This document shows, in pieces, positions 56,487 through 64,000 of a stretch of DNA of 64,000 bases; position 1 is the stretch's first letter; every line of letters begins with the position of its first letter. The DNA lies in the IMG/VR virus record IMGVR_UViG_3300014501_000001, positions 49,097 through 113,096 of that record, one strand, 5' to 3'. The position numbers and the translations under genes are program-made. This DNA comes from a virus. Below the pieces are notes generated by a model, which was given only the letters and a program-made list of their open reading frames with translations, was not told the origin of the DNA and searched no databases.

Positions 56487-57505
56487 GACGCCTCCTTCAG
56501 CGGATGGCAGGCAGGGCAGCGGCCCGGCGGGTCGGTGATGGTCAGCCGGGTTTGCTCGTCGCACTCGCGGCACCAGTCCGGCTTGGGGGCCGGCGCCAGG
56601 GCGGTCCGGGAACGCCACCACGGGCCGTCGCCAGTGAGTCGGCCGGGGTGTTCCGACGCGGGATCACGGGCAACGGCCAGCACGGCTGACCGCACCAGCC
56701 CGGCGGGCCGCTCGGCGACACGCTCGTCAGCGAGTGCCCGCCGGATTGATGCGCTGGCCCAGTCGGGGCGTATCTCGCGGACTTCGGCGATGAGTGAATC
56801 AAGATCCACCTCCTCCGCTGTGGCGCCAGCCGGATCAGCGGCAAGCGATTCTGGTGGCGGCGAGCCGGCGTCTGGCACGGGGGAGGGGGTTAGGGGCAAG
56901 GGGATAGGGGCCCTCGTTGTACTACTACCGTTACGGGCCCCTTTCCCCTGGGGGCTATCGGGGTGACTACCGGCATCGGTACCGGCTTGCGTATCCGGCT
57001 GCCTATCCGAATTGGTACCGGGATGCCTACCGGATAGGGTATCTAGCTGGCATTCCATGTGCCTGAGAAGATCATCTAGCGGACCCAGGATGGCCTTGTT
57101 TACCTCTCCCTCGCCGCGGGTCCTGACAAGCTCGCACAGCAGGGCGGCGCGGATGTGCACAGAGTCGATCTGCCCGATTGATGCGGTGAGCGGGAGCCAC
57201 ATCTTCGGCTGCCGCAGGATCTTGTCGCGGCGCACTAGCGACCGCGCCAACAGTTCCCCGGACTCGTGGTCGGTGACGGTCCAGCCGACCGCCTCCAGCT
57301 CCTTCAGTGCCGCGCAGACCTCATCGAGCGATTGCCGGGACTTCCTGGCCCACCGTGCCGGCCGCAGTGCGATAACGCCGCAGTGGCTCATGTCCGGCTG
57401 GGTCAGCAGCACGACGTAGTACATGTGCCGGGCGGCGACGGACAGGCTGAGGCAGTCCTCGTCATCCCAGATGGACGCGAAGATCCGGGCCTCGCTACGG
57501 GGCAT
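56483..57505 (-). CDS. Replication-initiator-like protein
   Basis: A 340-residue protein from ATG 57505. N-terminus EARIFASIWDDEDCLSLSVAARHMYYVVLLTQPDMSHCGVIALRPARWARKS is the winged-helix start seen in actinophage and conjugative-element replication proteins. Then LLARSLVRRDKILRQPKMWLPL, a low-complexity linker, EVREIRPDWASASIRRALADE and a C-terminal four-Cys ribbon (WCRECDEQTRLTITDPPGRCPAC). Probably recruits the helicase encoded two genes away. Confidence 0.65.
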   Translation of the reverse strand: MPRSEARIFASIWDDEDCLSLSVAARHMYYVVLLTQPDMSHCGVIALRPARWARKSRQSLDEVCAALKELEAVGWTVTDHESGELLARSLVRRDKILRQPKMWLPLTASIGQIDSVHIRAALLCELVRTRGEGEVNKAILGPLDDLLRHMECQLDTLSGRHPGTNSDRQPDTQAGTDAGSHPDSPQGKGARNGSSTTRAPIPLPLTPSPVPDAGSPPPESLAADPAGATAEEVDLDSLIAEVREIRPDWASASIRRALADERVAERPAGLVRSAVLAVARDPASEHPGRLTGDGPWWRSRTALAPAPKPDWCRECDEQTRLTITDPPGRCPACHPLKEAS

Positions 57506-58112
57506 CAGCCCTCCCCTTGTCCTCGGGCTCGCTGAGCAACTCGGCAAGGCGCGTCAGTGCTTCGCGTGGCATCCACTTGCGCAGCGCCTTATTGACACGC
57601 TCGGGTGTTGTGATCTGAACTCGCGGCGGCTTCCAGCCCTTGGTTCGGGATGCGGCGTAGGCGGACACTTCGCCGCGGACCACCTTGTCGGCCAACTCGG
57701 GGTCACTCTTCTTGAGCCGCCGCACCGTGCGCTCGGCCGTCTCCGACTGGGGAGGTTTCAAAAGCGTGGTACGCTTTTGAAACTCAAGAGAGCGACGATC
57801 GCCCCCCTTCTCGGCTGCGGCAGGGTCCTCCTCAAAGAGCAGTTTTCGAGCAAGCGACTCAACGTCTGCGAGCCTGGCAGCGTCAAGCAGCTTGCTGGTG
57901 GTCATCCCCAGGCCAACCGGTTCGGGTGCCTCTATGAAGGCTCTGAAACTCGGGAAGCCCTCCGCTATCCAGGCGCGCTCTTGAAACGTCTTGCGCAGCA
58001 GAAGCGCGAACGACTTCGGATTCGCGCCATCGGTGTGCGCGGCAACCCTCAGCCTGTTCAGGAGCAGCCGGGTATCGGCAAGTTCCATTGCTTCCCGCCG
58101 CACGGCGGTCAC
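57495..58112 (-). CDS. ParB-like DNA-binding protein
   Basis: A 205-residue protein, GTG overlapping the helicase stop. The centre DPAAAEKGGDRRSLEFQKRTTLLKPPQSETAERTVRRLKKSDPELADKVVRGEVSAYAAS has the helix-turn-helix form found in ParB-related and plasmid replication-control proteins. Contains a short AT-richer stretch with TTTTGAAACTC near 57780. Role in replication or partition inferred. Confidence 0.6.
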   Translation of the reverse strand: MTAVRREAMELADTRLLLNRLRVAAHTDGANPKSFALLLRKTFQERAWIAEGFPSFRAFIEAPEPVGLGMTTSKLLDAARLADVESLARKLLFEEDPAAAEKGGDRRSLEFQKRTTLLKPPQSETAERTVRRLKKSDPELADKVVRGEVSAYAASRTKGWKPPRVQITTPERVNKALRKWMPREALTRLAELLSEPEDKGRADAP

Positions 58113-60217
58113 TGCCAGCCCTCTTCGTTGAGGCGGGCGAGATGGGACCGGACGTGCGCTACGTACTTTTCAGCGTCTTCCGAGGTGGTGATTTCCGCAG
58201 TCGAGTCAACGCTGAACGCGAGGTTGATCTCATGTGTCAGCCGCTGCCGAGTCCGCCTGTAACGGGAGTCCTTGGGATCCCATCCGTGCTGGCGCAGGAA
58301 TCCGCCGATAATCTTTGAGGCTTCGCCCTTGACCTGGGCGGTCGCCTGCTTGTCTGTCATCGAAGGCCCAGGGCTCATGCTCGGGCGGTCCCGGCCTGCG
58401 GGCGGCGCACCCGAGGTCTCCGAGGACGGGCGCATGCCCTTGGCCTCCCAGTAAGCGCGGAAGTCGGCCGGCGTCACCAGTGGCCCGAACTCGTCTAGGT
58501 CCGCCTCCCACAGCGCGTATTCGTCGGCGCCGATATCCTCGTCATTCGTAGCGCCGCGAACATCTGTCGCCCAGGCGTCTTCCATCTCGGCAGCGGTCCC
58601 GTCTGGTGCTTCCCCGCCATCGCCATCACGCTGGCTAAGACCCCTGGCCTGCTCGTTCCGCAGGTAGACGATGAAGCGTTGCATCGCCTGGTCATCGGGC
58701 ACGATCAGGTGCAGGCACTGCTTGTTGAACGGGCCGCCTTCCTTCCACACCCGGCCGCCGCGGAAGACGAGCTGAGTAAGGTGGCCGAGATCCCTGTAGT
58801 TGGTCAGGACGCCAACGACCGTGATCTCAGGGCAGTCGTAGCCAATGAATGCCATCCGGACTGATACGAGGATGTCGTACGGATTGCTCTTGAAATCTTC
58901 AAGCGCGGTTAGCGCTGCACCCCCATCCACCGAGACGGCCTTGGCTATCTTAAGTTCCGGGTACTTACGGGAGAGATAGTCAACGACCTGGCGCACATCG
59001 CTTATGCCGATGCACGCGATGAGCGCGCGATGTTCCTTCTTGACGCGCTTGGCAGCGCGGAGTCGTCTGACGGTGAGGTCGCACAGCGGCTTCCAGACGG
59101 CCGGGTCGCGCAGGACCGAAGCCAGCGCGGCCCGCTCACCGGGTGGCTGAGAGCTGGCCATGCTGAGGTCGTACTCGACGCCGCTCTTGAGCCGTATGCC
59201 AGCATCAAGGATTGCCGCATCGAACTGCCGGAGGTATCCGAACGTGATGCCGTCGCTGTAACTGGCGGTGACATCCGGCTGAAGATGGAGCCGGTCGCGC
59301 GGGCCAGCCTTGTAGCGGTCGTCGCACAATACGAGCTGGCGCCCGTCGGAGCGCTCGGCTGTTCCCGTGAGCAGCAAGACGTGAGCGGCGTGCTCGGCTA
59401 TCTGCTCAATGAACTTGCCCGCAGCGGGAGCGCCCGCGTCCTCTTCGTCGTCCTGAGCGCCGCAGTACTGCGCCTCATCGGCGATCAGCAGGAACTCCCC
59501 CGCGTGCTGTCTCGCCCATCGCAGGTGGAGCTGGCCGCCATCCTGCGCCGTCCTCGTGAAGTCGCTCACGCCAGACTGGTAAGTGGAAACAAGCCCGATG
59601 CGAGTTTCGCCGGGCGGTAGTAGCGGCTCCTGGTTTGGCCGGTGATAAAGCCACTCAAGACGGCATGCCGTGTCAAAGAGCCTGAAGCTGCCAAGCTCGG
59701 CCGCCTTGCCCGTCGATGGATCCGTGACCTTGCGGCCTTTGTCATCGCGCAGGTAGGTGCGGTATGTCATCTCGGCCTGCCGCGCGAGGGTGACGCGGGG
59801 CACGTAGATCAGCACGTACTTGACGCCCGGCAGAGTCCTCGACTCAAGGCGCATGAGCGCCGTGGCAACTGCCTGGTAGCCGATGGTCTTGCCAGAGCCG
59901 CACCAGACCAGCCCGACAGTCACCTTCTCGCGAGCCGTGTAGCGGTTGACTACGGCCTTGATCAGCTCACCCTGGAACGGGCGCACGTCGGGGTCAAAGC
60001 CGTCCTGATATTCCATCGACATTCCCTTTCTCAGATTGCATGCCGGACACAAGGGGCGCCCGTTATCCCTCTCTGTCTGACCACCGCGCACCCATGGCAC
60101 GAAGTGGTCGGCGTGCCAGCCGTCGCCTAGCTGCACTCCGCACTCCGCGCAGCGCCCGTGCCACGCGGCGTACATCGCGTTCTTCTCGCGTCGGCTGAAC
60201 CGGCGCCGTTCGGTCAC
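58109..60217 (-). CDS. HNH nuclease fused to SF2 helicase
   Basis: A 702-residue protein. Residues 15-65 are an HNH domain: CAEC (Cys23, Cys26), HADHFVPWVRGG (His38), RDNGRPLCPAC (Asn52, Cys57, Cys60). From about 75 on is an SF2 helicase: FQGELI (Q-motif-like), GSGKT at 107-111 (Walker A), LIADEAQ (247-250, DEAQ box), LLTGTAE (motif III), VRMAFIGYDCPEITVVGV and LTQLVFRGGRVW (motif VI-like). The C-terminal 150 residues are charged. Likely the phage DNA helicase for replication or recombination; the HNH fusion could also make it a restriction-like nuclease. Followed by ParB-like and initiator genes. Confidence 0.78.
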   Translation of the reverse strand: MTERRRFSRREKNAMYAAWHGRCAECGVQLGDGWHADHFVPWVRGGQTERDNGRPLCPACNLRKGMSMEYQDGFDPDVRPFQGELIKAVVNRYTAREKVTVGLVWCGSGKTIGYQAVATALMRLESRTLPGVKYVLIYVPRVTLARQAEMTYRTYLRDDKGRKVTDPSTGKAAELGSFRLFDTACRLEWLYHRPNQEPLLPPGETRIGLVSTYQSGVSDFTRTAQDGGQLHLRWARQHAGEFLLIADEAQYCGAQDDEEDAGAPAAGKFIEQIAEHAAHVLLLTGTAERSDGRQLVLCDDRYKAGPRDRLHLQPDVTASYSDGITFGYLRQFDAAILDAGIRLKSGVEYDLSMASSQPPGERAALASVLRDPAVWKPLCDLTVRRLRAAKRVKKEHRALIACIGISDVRQVVDYLSRKYPELKIAKAVSVDGGAALTALEDFKSNPYDILVSVRMAFIGYDCPEITVVGVLTNYRDLGHLTQLVFRGGRVWKEGGPFNKQCLHLIVPDDQAMQRFIVYLRNEQARGLSQRDGDGGEAPDGTAAEMEDAWATDVRGATNDEDIGADEYALWEADLDEFGPLVTPADFRAYWEAKGMRPSSETSGAPPAGRDRPSMSPGPSMTDKQATAQVKGEASKIIGGFLRQHGWDPKDSRYRRTRQRLTHEINLAFSVDSTAEITTSEDAEKYVAHVRSHLARLNEEGWQ

Positions 60218-60380
60218 CCAGGTCCCTCCCGTCCAGCGTGAAACTCACTGCTACTATATATCCGCGTAGGTTAGGACCATAGCAGGTGTTGAGGTATGCT
60301 TGTAAACACCATCCGGTCAGCCGGGTGTAACGGGGCACGGGTGCTGTTACGCTCTGCGGCATTCGTGCGATAGTGGAGGT
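60218..60380. promoter_or_regulatory. Divergent promoter region between helicase and HTH gene
   Basis: AT-richer 160 bp. Toward the helicase (minus) TATATAGT lies around 60255. Toward the + gene, TTACGC, a 16-nt spacer and GATAGT (60369-60374) form a -35/-10 pair whose start falls on GTG 60381. Inverted repeats GGTGTT/AACACC (around 60284-60310) and GTAAC/GTTAC (around 60327-60350) are operator candidates. Confidence 0.5.
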
Positions 60381-60629
60381 GTGGACGACGCCATGACAGA
60401 CGTACTGGAAGCCCGGCAGGCGTTCGATGACGCCCGGCAGGAGGCAGCGGCGATGGTCGCCCGTAAGCGAGCCCTCCTCGGGCTGGCCATGATCCGTGCC
60501 CGCGAGAACGGTCGCGAGTCGCAGATGACGATCGCCCGCAAGATGAAGATCGGCCCGCAGCAGGTCCGCGCCTACGAGCAGGCATACCGGGACTGGGCCG
60601 CGAAGCACGAGGGTGAGCAGCTCGGCTGA
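60381..60629 (+). CDS. Small HTH protein, leaderless start
   Basis: An 82-residue protein. GATAGT at 60369-60374 predicts transcription beginning at GTG 60381, so a leaderless mRNA; ATG 60393 is an internal alternative. The C-half RENGRESQMTIARKMKIGPQQVRAYEQAYRDW is a helix-turn-helix (T-I-A-R-x-M-x-I-x-x-Q-Q-V). Divergent from the helicase operon, so a regulator of it is plausible. Confidence 0.6.
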   Translation: MDDAMTDVLEARQAFDDARQEAAAMVARKRALLGLAMIRARENGRESQMTIARKMKIGPQQVRAYEQAYRDWAAKHEGEQLG

Positions 60630-60635
60630 TCCCGC

Positions 60636-61004
60636 TCACCGTTCAAACCGCCGCGCCGCGCTCTTTGCCCTCGGTGCCTCTTCCCTCAGCCCCAGCATCT
60701 CCAGCAGTTCCCGCATGACCCCCAGGTCGCCCTTGTGCGCCCGCTTACGGCACCGCAGTCCCGTGCACCCGTGACGGCGCACCATCCCGTAGTCCGCTAC
60801 CCACCGGGATGCACCGAGGGCTATGGCGGCTTCCTGGCGCTCAGCCTCGGCCTTCTGCGCCGGCGTCCGGGCAGGCATCTGCGGGATATGCAGAACCGAG
60901 TCGTCGTTCCCGAAGCTGCTGATGACGACGGGTGGCCTGCCTGCTGACACGGCCTGCGCGATGTGCATGTCGCCTACATGCTCCGAGGCTCCCCGGCGGC
61001 TCAC
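60636..61004 (-). CDS. Hypothetical protein
   Basis: A 122-residue protein: QKAEAERQEAAIALGASRWVADYGMVRRHGCTGLRCRKRAHKGDLGVMRELLEML. His/Cys cluster HGCTGLRCRKRAH. Overlaps the RusA-like gene by 4 nt. Function unknown. Confidence 0.5.
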   Translation of the reverse strand: MSRRGASEHVGDMHIAQAVSAGRPPVVISSFGNDDSVLHIPQMPARTPAQKAEAERQEAAIALGASRWVADYGMVRRHGCTGLRCRKRAHKGDLGVMRELLEMLGLREEAPRAKSAARRFER

Positions 61005-61405
61005 GGCGGATCACCCGGTACCTCGGTTATGGTCACTCGCAGCAATCCGCGGGGATGCGTCTCGTCGGCCAGCCGGTAAGTGACCTGCCGGACGCACCGC
61101 TTCGTGTCCGTGGGGAACACCCCGCATTTCACGAGGCCATCGACCAGCGCCTTTCCGGTCGGCGCCATATTGTCGGCGTCGGTGATCACGCCCGACGCGA
61201 AGGGGTGCCGGTCCCGCTTCAATCGCGGCGGCGAGAGGTATTCCACGGTGACATCGGAGCGGCCGAGTGGCGGAATCCCTCGCGCAATGGCTGCGACCTT
61301 TGCCTTGATGTCCTGCGTGAGGTCGTTCCGGGCGTACCTGTTGAGCCGGTTGTTAGCGGAGATCAGCGCAGTCCCCGGCGGCATCTCCAGCGTGAATGTC
61401 CTCAT
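61001..61405 (-). CDS. RusA-like Holliday junction resolvase
   Basis: A 134-residue protein from ATG 61405 (GGAGAAGGG upstream). NNRLNRYARNDLTQDIKAKVAAI, VTVEYLSPPRLKRDRHPFASGVITDADNMAPTGKALVDGLVKCGVFPTDTKR matches the RusA fold, with the D-x-D-N...K-x-x-x-D (DADN...KALVDGL) catalytic region conserved. It resolves branched DNA before packaging. Confidence 0.78.
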   Translation of the reverse strand: MRTFTLEMPPGTALISANNRLNRYARNDLTQDIKAKVAAIARGIPPLGRSDVTVEYLSPPRLKRDRHPFASGVITDADNMAPTGKALVDGLVKCGVFPTDTKRCVRQVTYRLADETHPRGLLRVTITEVPGDPP

Positions 61406-61452
61406 CCCTTCTCCGGGGGACATCTGCCCGGGTGCCCGGGGGGAGGGGGAAG

Positions 61453-62370
61453 TCACGCGCTTACCGTTTCGGCAGCGGCAGCGGGAAACTCGCGGATGCG
61501 CAGGTCGGCCGGCCATGCGTCCCAGTCGCCACCGTGAGAACCGGCACCAAGGGGAATGCCCGTCACGGCCCCGAGCTGCTTAACGAACGGCGTGATGCCT
61601 GCCTCGCGGCTCTGCCTCACAAGCGTGCGCGCCCAGTCGATTTCCATTGGCCTCGCGCCGGGGCCGGACTCGCCACCGATGATCAGCCAGTCGGGCCGGA
61701 TCAGGTCCGGGCACGGGCTGGAGCAGAATCCGCCGGGGAAGTCGTGAGTAGGGCAGTGCCCGTGCCCTCGGTGCAGCCTGATCGGCCCTATCAGCGGCTC
61801 AGCTGAGACGAACCGGATAGCGGCTGGCGTCTGATTCAGCGCCGGGATGCGGATGTCTGCCCAGTGCTGATCCTCGGCGCTGACCCCCAGCCAGACATTG
61901 CGGAGCGGCCATGCGTAACCCCTGATGGCAGGAATGTCAGATGGCAGGCAGCAGTAGGCACGGTTCACACGGCCAGCGAAGTCTTTGCTGTTCAGCAGCG
62001 ACCGCATGCGCGCGTGGCGTTTTGTCAGCACCTGGAATGTGTGCTGCTGAGCGGCAGCCATCACCGCAAACACATCGGCAATGAAGTCCTCGGGAATGTC
62101 CTTGTGGAACAGATCCGACATGCTGTTGACGAAGATTCGGCGTGGCCGCTTCCAGCGCAGCGGCTGGTCAAGCGCATCCGGGTGGACTGCCACGCCGAAG
62201 CCGGGACCGCTGGTAAACGGGTGGCCATCAGTTTGGTACTTTGCCGATCCCATGCTCTTTAGCCGCTTGGCCAGCGTTATCGCGTAGCAGTTATCGCAGC
62301 CCGGCGAAACGCGGTCACAGCCCGTTGTGGGATTCCATGTCTCGTTAGTCCATTGTATTCCAGTGCCCAT
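61453..62370 (-). CDS. DUF5131 (phage Gp37/Gp68) family protein
   Basis: A 305-residue protein from ATG 62370. TGIQWTNETWNPTTGCDRVSPGCDNCYA carries the three conserved Cys (18, 25, 28) of this family, followed by VFVNSMSDLFH-type (RRIFVNSMSDLFHKDIP), FQVLTKRHARM, WLGVSAEDQ, FVSAEPLIGPI and WLIIGGESGPGARPM, all family landmarks. The fold is thought to be radical-SAM-like with a metal site; the reaction is unknown. Its first codons are more AT-rich than the rest, and an HNH gene lies immediately upstream next to a second copy of its N-terminus. Confidence 0.85.
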   Translation of the reverse strand: MGTGIQWTNETWNPTTGCDRVSPGCDNCYAITLAKRLKSMGSAKYQTDGHPFTSGPGFGVAVHPDALDQPLRWKRPRRIFVNSMSDLFHKDIPEDFIADVFAVMAAAQQHTFQVLTKRHARMRSLLNSKDFAGRVNRAYCCLPSDIPAIRGYAWPLRNVWLGVSAEDQHWADIRIPALNQTPAAIRFVSAEPLIGPIRLHRGHGHCPTHDFPGGFCSSPCPDLIRPDWLIIGGESGPGARPMEIDWARTLVRQSREAGITPFVKQLGAVTGIPLGAGSHGGDWDAWPADLRIREFPAAAAETVSA

Positions 62371-63056
62371 TACGCGACCGCCTGAAATTCCGTGAGCGCC
62401 AGGACATCCATGAGGTTTGCATTAGGAACGCGATTGGTGCGCTCTAGCCACTCAAAGACATCCGAGTCGTTCTTGCTTGAGTTGCACGAATGGCAGGCAG
62501 GAACAATATTGCCCGGCGCGGTGCGGCCTCCACGGGAGACGGGCATGACGTGATCCCATGTCGTGGCCGGGGAAGGGCAGTAGGCACAAGCACCCTCGAA
62601 CTGCTCGGTCAGGTATTCCATCCCGAGCGAATCCATCGGCTCTACGCCCCGCTTGCGTGCGTGGACACGGCTGCGGATAGCTACCGGGTTGGCCGCATAC
62701 TGTGCCCGATATTCCGCCGCGATGTGTTCGCGGCAAGCACCCTGTTCAAACGGAACCTGTTCCGATGGCAACCACGCCCGGCATCCGCGACACCACGATC
62801 GTCCTTGCGCTTTCTGTGCGCGGCGCTCTGCGGTTCCGGGCCGGGAGGGATTCTTGCGTCTCGCCGCGAGCGAGCGGCGGCACGAACTGGCGCGCCCGCT
62901 AACCCTTGATGAGTCCTTGCCGAAGTCTTCGGCATCGTGCCAGTCTTGGCACCGCCAGCAGTACAGCAGGCCCCTGTTGAGGCGGTCGATGTACTCATTG
63001 ACGCCAAGTCCGGTCCGGGTTGCAGCAGCCTTAATGCCGCCGTCACGGCTACCCAC
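62370..63056 (-). CDS. HNH endonuclease inserted in DUF5131 5' region
   Basis: A 228-residue protein from GTG 63056 to TAA overlapping the next ATG. Two Cys pairs (LLYCWRCQDWHDAEDF; SWCRGCRAWLPSEQ) precede a canonical HNH at about 170-220: CAYCPSPATTWDHVMPVSRGGRTAPGNIVPACHSCNSSKNDSD. It is flanked by two versions of the DUF5131 N-terminus, the upstream one truncated, indicating insertion into that gene. Confidence 0.85.
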   Translation of the reverse strand: MGSRDGGIKAAATRTGLGVNEYIDRLNRGLLYCWRCQDWHDAEDFGKDSSRVSGRASSCRRSLAARRKNPSRPGTAERRAQKAQGRSWCRGCRAWLPSEQVPFEQGACREHIAAEYRAQYAANPVAIRSRVHARKRGVEPMDSLGMEYLTEQFEGACAYCPSPATTWDHVMPVSRGGRTAPGNIVPACHSCNSSKNDSDVFEWLERTNRVPNANLMDVLALTEFQAVA

Positions 63057-63105
63057 GACGCCACCAGGTGGCCTCAGTCCACTGGATTCCGGTCTTGTCG
63101 GCCAT
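63049..63105 (-). pseudogene. Truncated 5' copy of DUF5131 gene
   Basis: ATG 63105 opens MADKTGIQWTEATW, which continues as WRRG and stops. Residues 4-14 match the start of the intact DUF5131 gene (TGIQWTNETW), and both copies are preceded by GCGTAATGG. This is the displaced original 5' end left by the HNH insertion. Confidence 0.75.
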
Positions 63106-63350
63106 TACGCTGCCTCTCTCCCCGTCGCTGCCATTGCTTCCGCGTCCGCTGTCCGTACCTCGTGAGGCGCTGATGCCATCAGTCCCGTAATAGCCCGGCA
63201 CCCTTCGCCTTCACGCGCCCCGCAAGGTGTTCTCCCGGACTCATCCCGGCAGCGGACGGTGCGGGCTGTAGCGTCGGCCTCAGCGAGCAGCAGGAGGCGG
63301 TACGTGGCTGCCCAGTCGGCGCGGGTCTGGGCTAGCAAGCCCGCGCTCAC
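63105..63350 (-). CDS. Small zinc-site hypothetical protein
   Basis: An 81-residue protein from GTG 63350. TVRCRDESGRTPCGAREGEGCRAITGLMASAPHEVR resembles the C...C...C-R...PH pattern of small actinophage proteins. Its stop overlaps the ATG of the truncated DUF5131 copy as TAATG. Function unknown. Confidence 0.55.
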   Translation of the reverse strand: MSAGLLAQTRADWAATYRLLLLAEADATARTVRCRDESGRTPCGAREGEGCRAITGLMASAPHEVRTADAEAMAATGREAA

Positions 63351-63715
63351 GGTGCCTGCTCCCCGGCGCCCAGGGCGGCCCGCAACTCGTCGTCAACGAG
63401 CGCGAGCATGGTGAGCACCCCCGCATCCCCGAGCACGTCCAGGTGCCGCGTAGTCCGCGCGATCCGCCGTGCCGCCGCGAGTACGTGACCGCGTGATGAC
63501 GGCGGCAGAGCCTCAGCGGCAGGCAGGAGGGCTGCCGGCTCCACGTCGAGTCCCTTAGCTACCCGCAGCAGCGTGGAGACCTGCGGGTCCCGGCGGCTGT
63601 TCTCCCACATCCACAGGGCGCTCTGGCCGACGCCTGATCGCACGGCTACGGCACGCAGGGACAGTCCCGCGCGGGTCCTCGCCGCCCGCAGGAGTTCGCC
63701 GGTGGTCGCGGTCAC
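63347..63715 (-). CDS. XRE-family regulator
   Basis: A 122-residue protein from GTG 63715. TGELLRAARTRAGLSLRAVAVRSGVGQSALWMWENSRRDPQVSTLLRVAKGLDV is a complete XRE/Cro-type helix-turn-helix (8-60). The C-terminal helices (LAAARRIARTTRHLD; MLALVDDELRAAL) may dimerise. A candidate repressor for the operators at 51558-51639 or 60284-60350. Confidence 0.78.
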   Translation of the reverse strand: MTATTGELLRAARTRAGLSLRAVAVRSGVGQSALWMWENSRRDPQVSTLLRVAKGLDVEPAALLPAAEALPPSSRGHVLAAARRIARTTRHLDVLGDAGVLTMLALVDDELRAALGAGEQAP

Positions 63716-64000
63716 GTCGGCTCGCCGCCGATCAGGTCAGCAAGGCGCTCGGTCAGCTGCTCCAGCCGCATCGGCCAAAGCTCCGGAGCAGTGAATACGA
63801 GGTCACTGCGGTAGCGCTCGATAAGGTCCGGGACGCCGGCGCTGATCCGTGCCCGCTCGGCTGCCCGGATGGCTGGGGCCGAGTCCGGGCATCCGTCCTC
63901 ATGCGTGATCACTCCCTCGGTAAGGGGAGCCATGCAGGCTGAGCAGCACCAGATCCCGTCCGGGTATCCGCCGCTCAGGGTGAGAAGCCAGCGTCCGGCC
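63712..64000 (-). CDS. 5'-truncated (window edge) paralogue of gene at 45029
   Basis: Open from the right edge to a stop at 63712. The visible part starts GRWLLTLSGGYPDGIWCCSACMAPLTEGVITHEDGCPDSAPAIRAAER, nearly identical to the protein at 45029-45358, then diverges into a helical C-terminus (ERYRSDLVFTAPELWPMRLEQLTERLADLIGG). Start codon is beyond 64000. Confidence 0.6.
   Translation of the reverse strand, partial: AGRWLLTLSGGYPDGIWCCSACMAPLTEGVITHEDGCPDSAPAIRAAERARISAGVPDLIERYRSDLVFTAPELWPMRLEQLTERLADLIGGEPT

Noticed and set aside
1-64000. tRNA or tmRNA genes
   Set aside because: No cloverleaf with a TTCRA-type T-loop and CCA-adjacent stem was recognised by eye in the intergenic stretches; a tRNAscan/ARAGORN run would be decisive.

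Overview
The window reads as about 64 kb of a GC-rich, long-tailed (siphovirus-type) phage of an actinobacterium. Codons are strongly G/C-ending, GTG starts and ATGA/TGATG gene couplings are common, no bacterial housekeeping genes are seen, and the gene order is that of a tailed phage. Terminase and portal are not present and presumably lie left of position 1, so the genome is incomplete. A serine integrase, a tyrosine recombinase, repressor-like proteins and palindromic operators point to a temperate phage.

Left arm (1-37.7 kb, mostly + strand). It opens with fibre-like proteins (beta-helix and glycine-rich), then a capsid maturation protease fused to a scaffold-like tail, and then the major capsid protein (MCP). 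The MCP gene is split: exon 1 (7978-8676), a 1,348-nt group I intron whose P8 loop carries a homing endonuclease, a 60-nt exon 2 (10025-10084), a second ORF-less intervening sequence of about 260 nt, and exon 3 (about 10345-11415). Next come small virion proteins and a sugar cassette (GT4 glycosyltransferase, NAD-dependent epimerase, DXD-type glycosyltransferase), a free-standing HNH gene, zinc-ribbon proteins, head-tail connectors, tail tube, tail chaperones with a -1 frameshift, tape measure, a 1,605-residue tail protein and further tail proteins, then membrane proteins/holin candidates and an amidase endolysin ending at a strong terminator. Three islands of small minus-strand genes interrupt this arm.

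Centre (37.8-40.7 kb): a large serine recombinase, a short tyrosine recombinase with all catalytic residues but no N-terminal domain, and a helix-turn-helix protein.

Right arm (40.7-64 kb, mostly minus strand): two long runs of small, overlapping, mostly unrecognised genes. Recognisable members are a YcgL/RlaP-like nucleotidyltransferase, a frameshifted CCA-adding-type enzyme with HD domain, a HIT protein, DNA adenine methyltransferase, a replication-initiator-like protein, a ParB-like protein, an HNH-SF2 helicase fusion, a RusA-like resolvase, a DUF5131 (Gp37/Gp68) protein with an HNH gene wedged into its 5' end, and an XRE regulator. Between the runs lie two + strand DNA-binding proteins, an operator cluster (TGTCTAGACA) and an iteron-like cluster (TCTCACGGTGAGA).

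The main theme is mobile nuclease genes and unusual gene expression: two introns in the capsid gene, three other HNH genes (two sharing a leader), one programmed -1 frameshift, two apparent +1 frameshifts, and three genes whose conserved reading begins at ATC, ATT or ATA rather than ATG/GTG/TTG.
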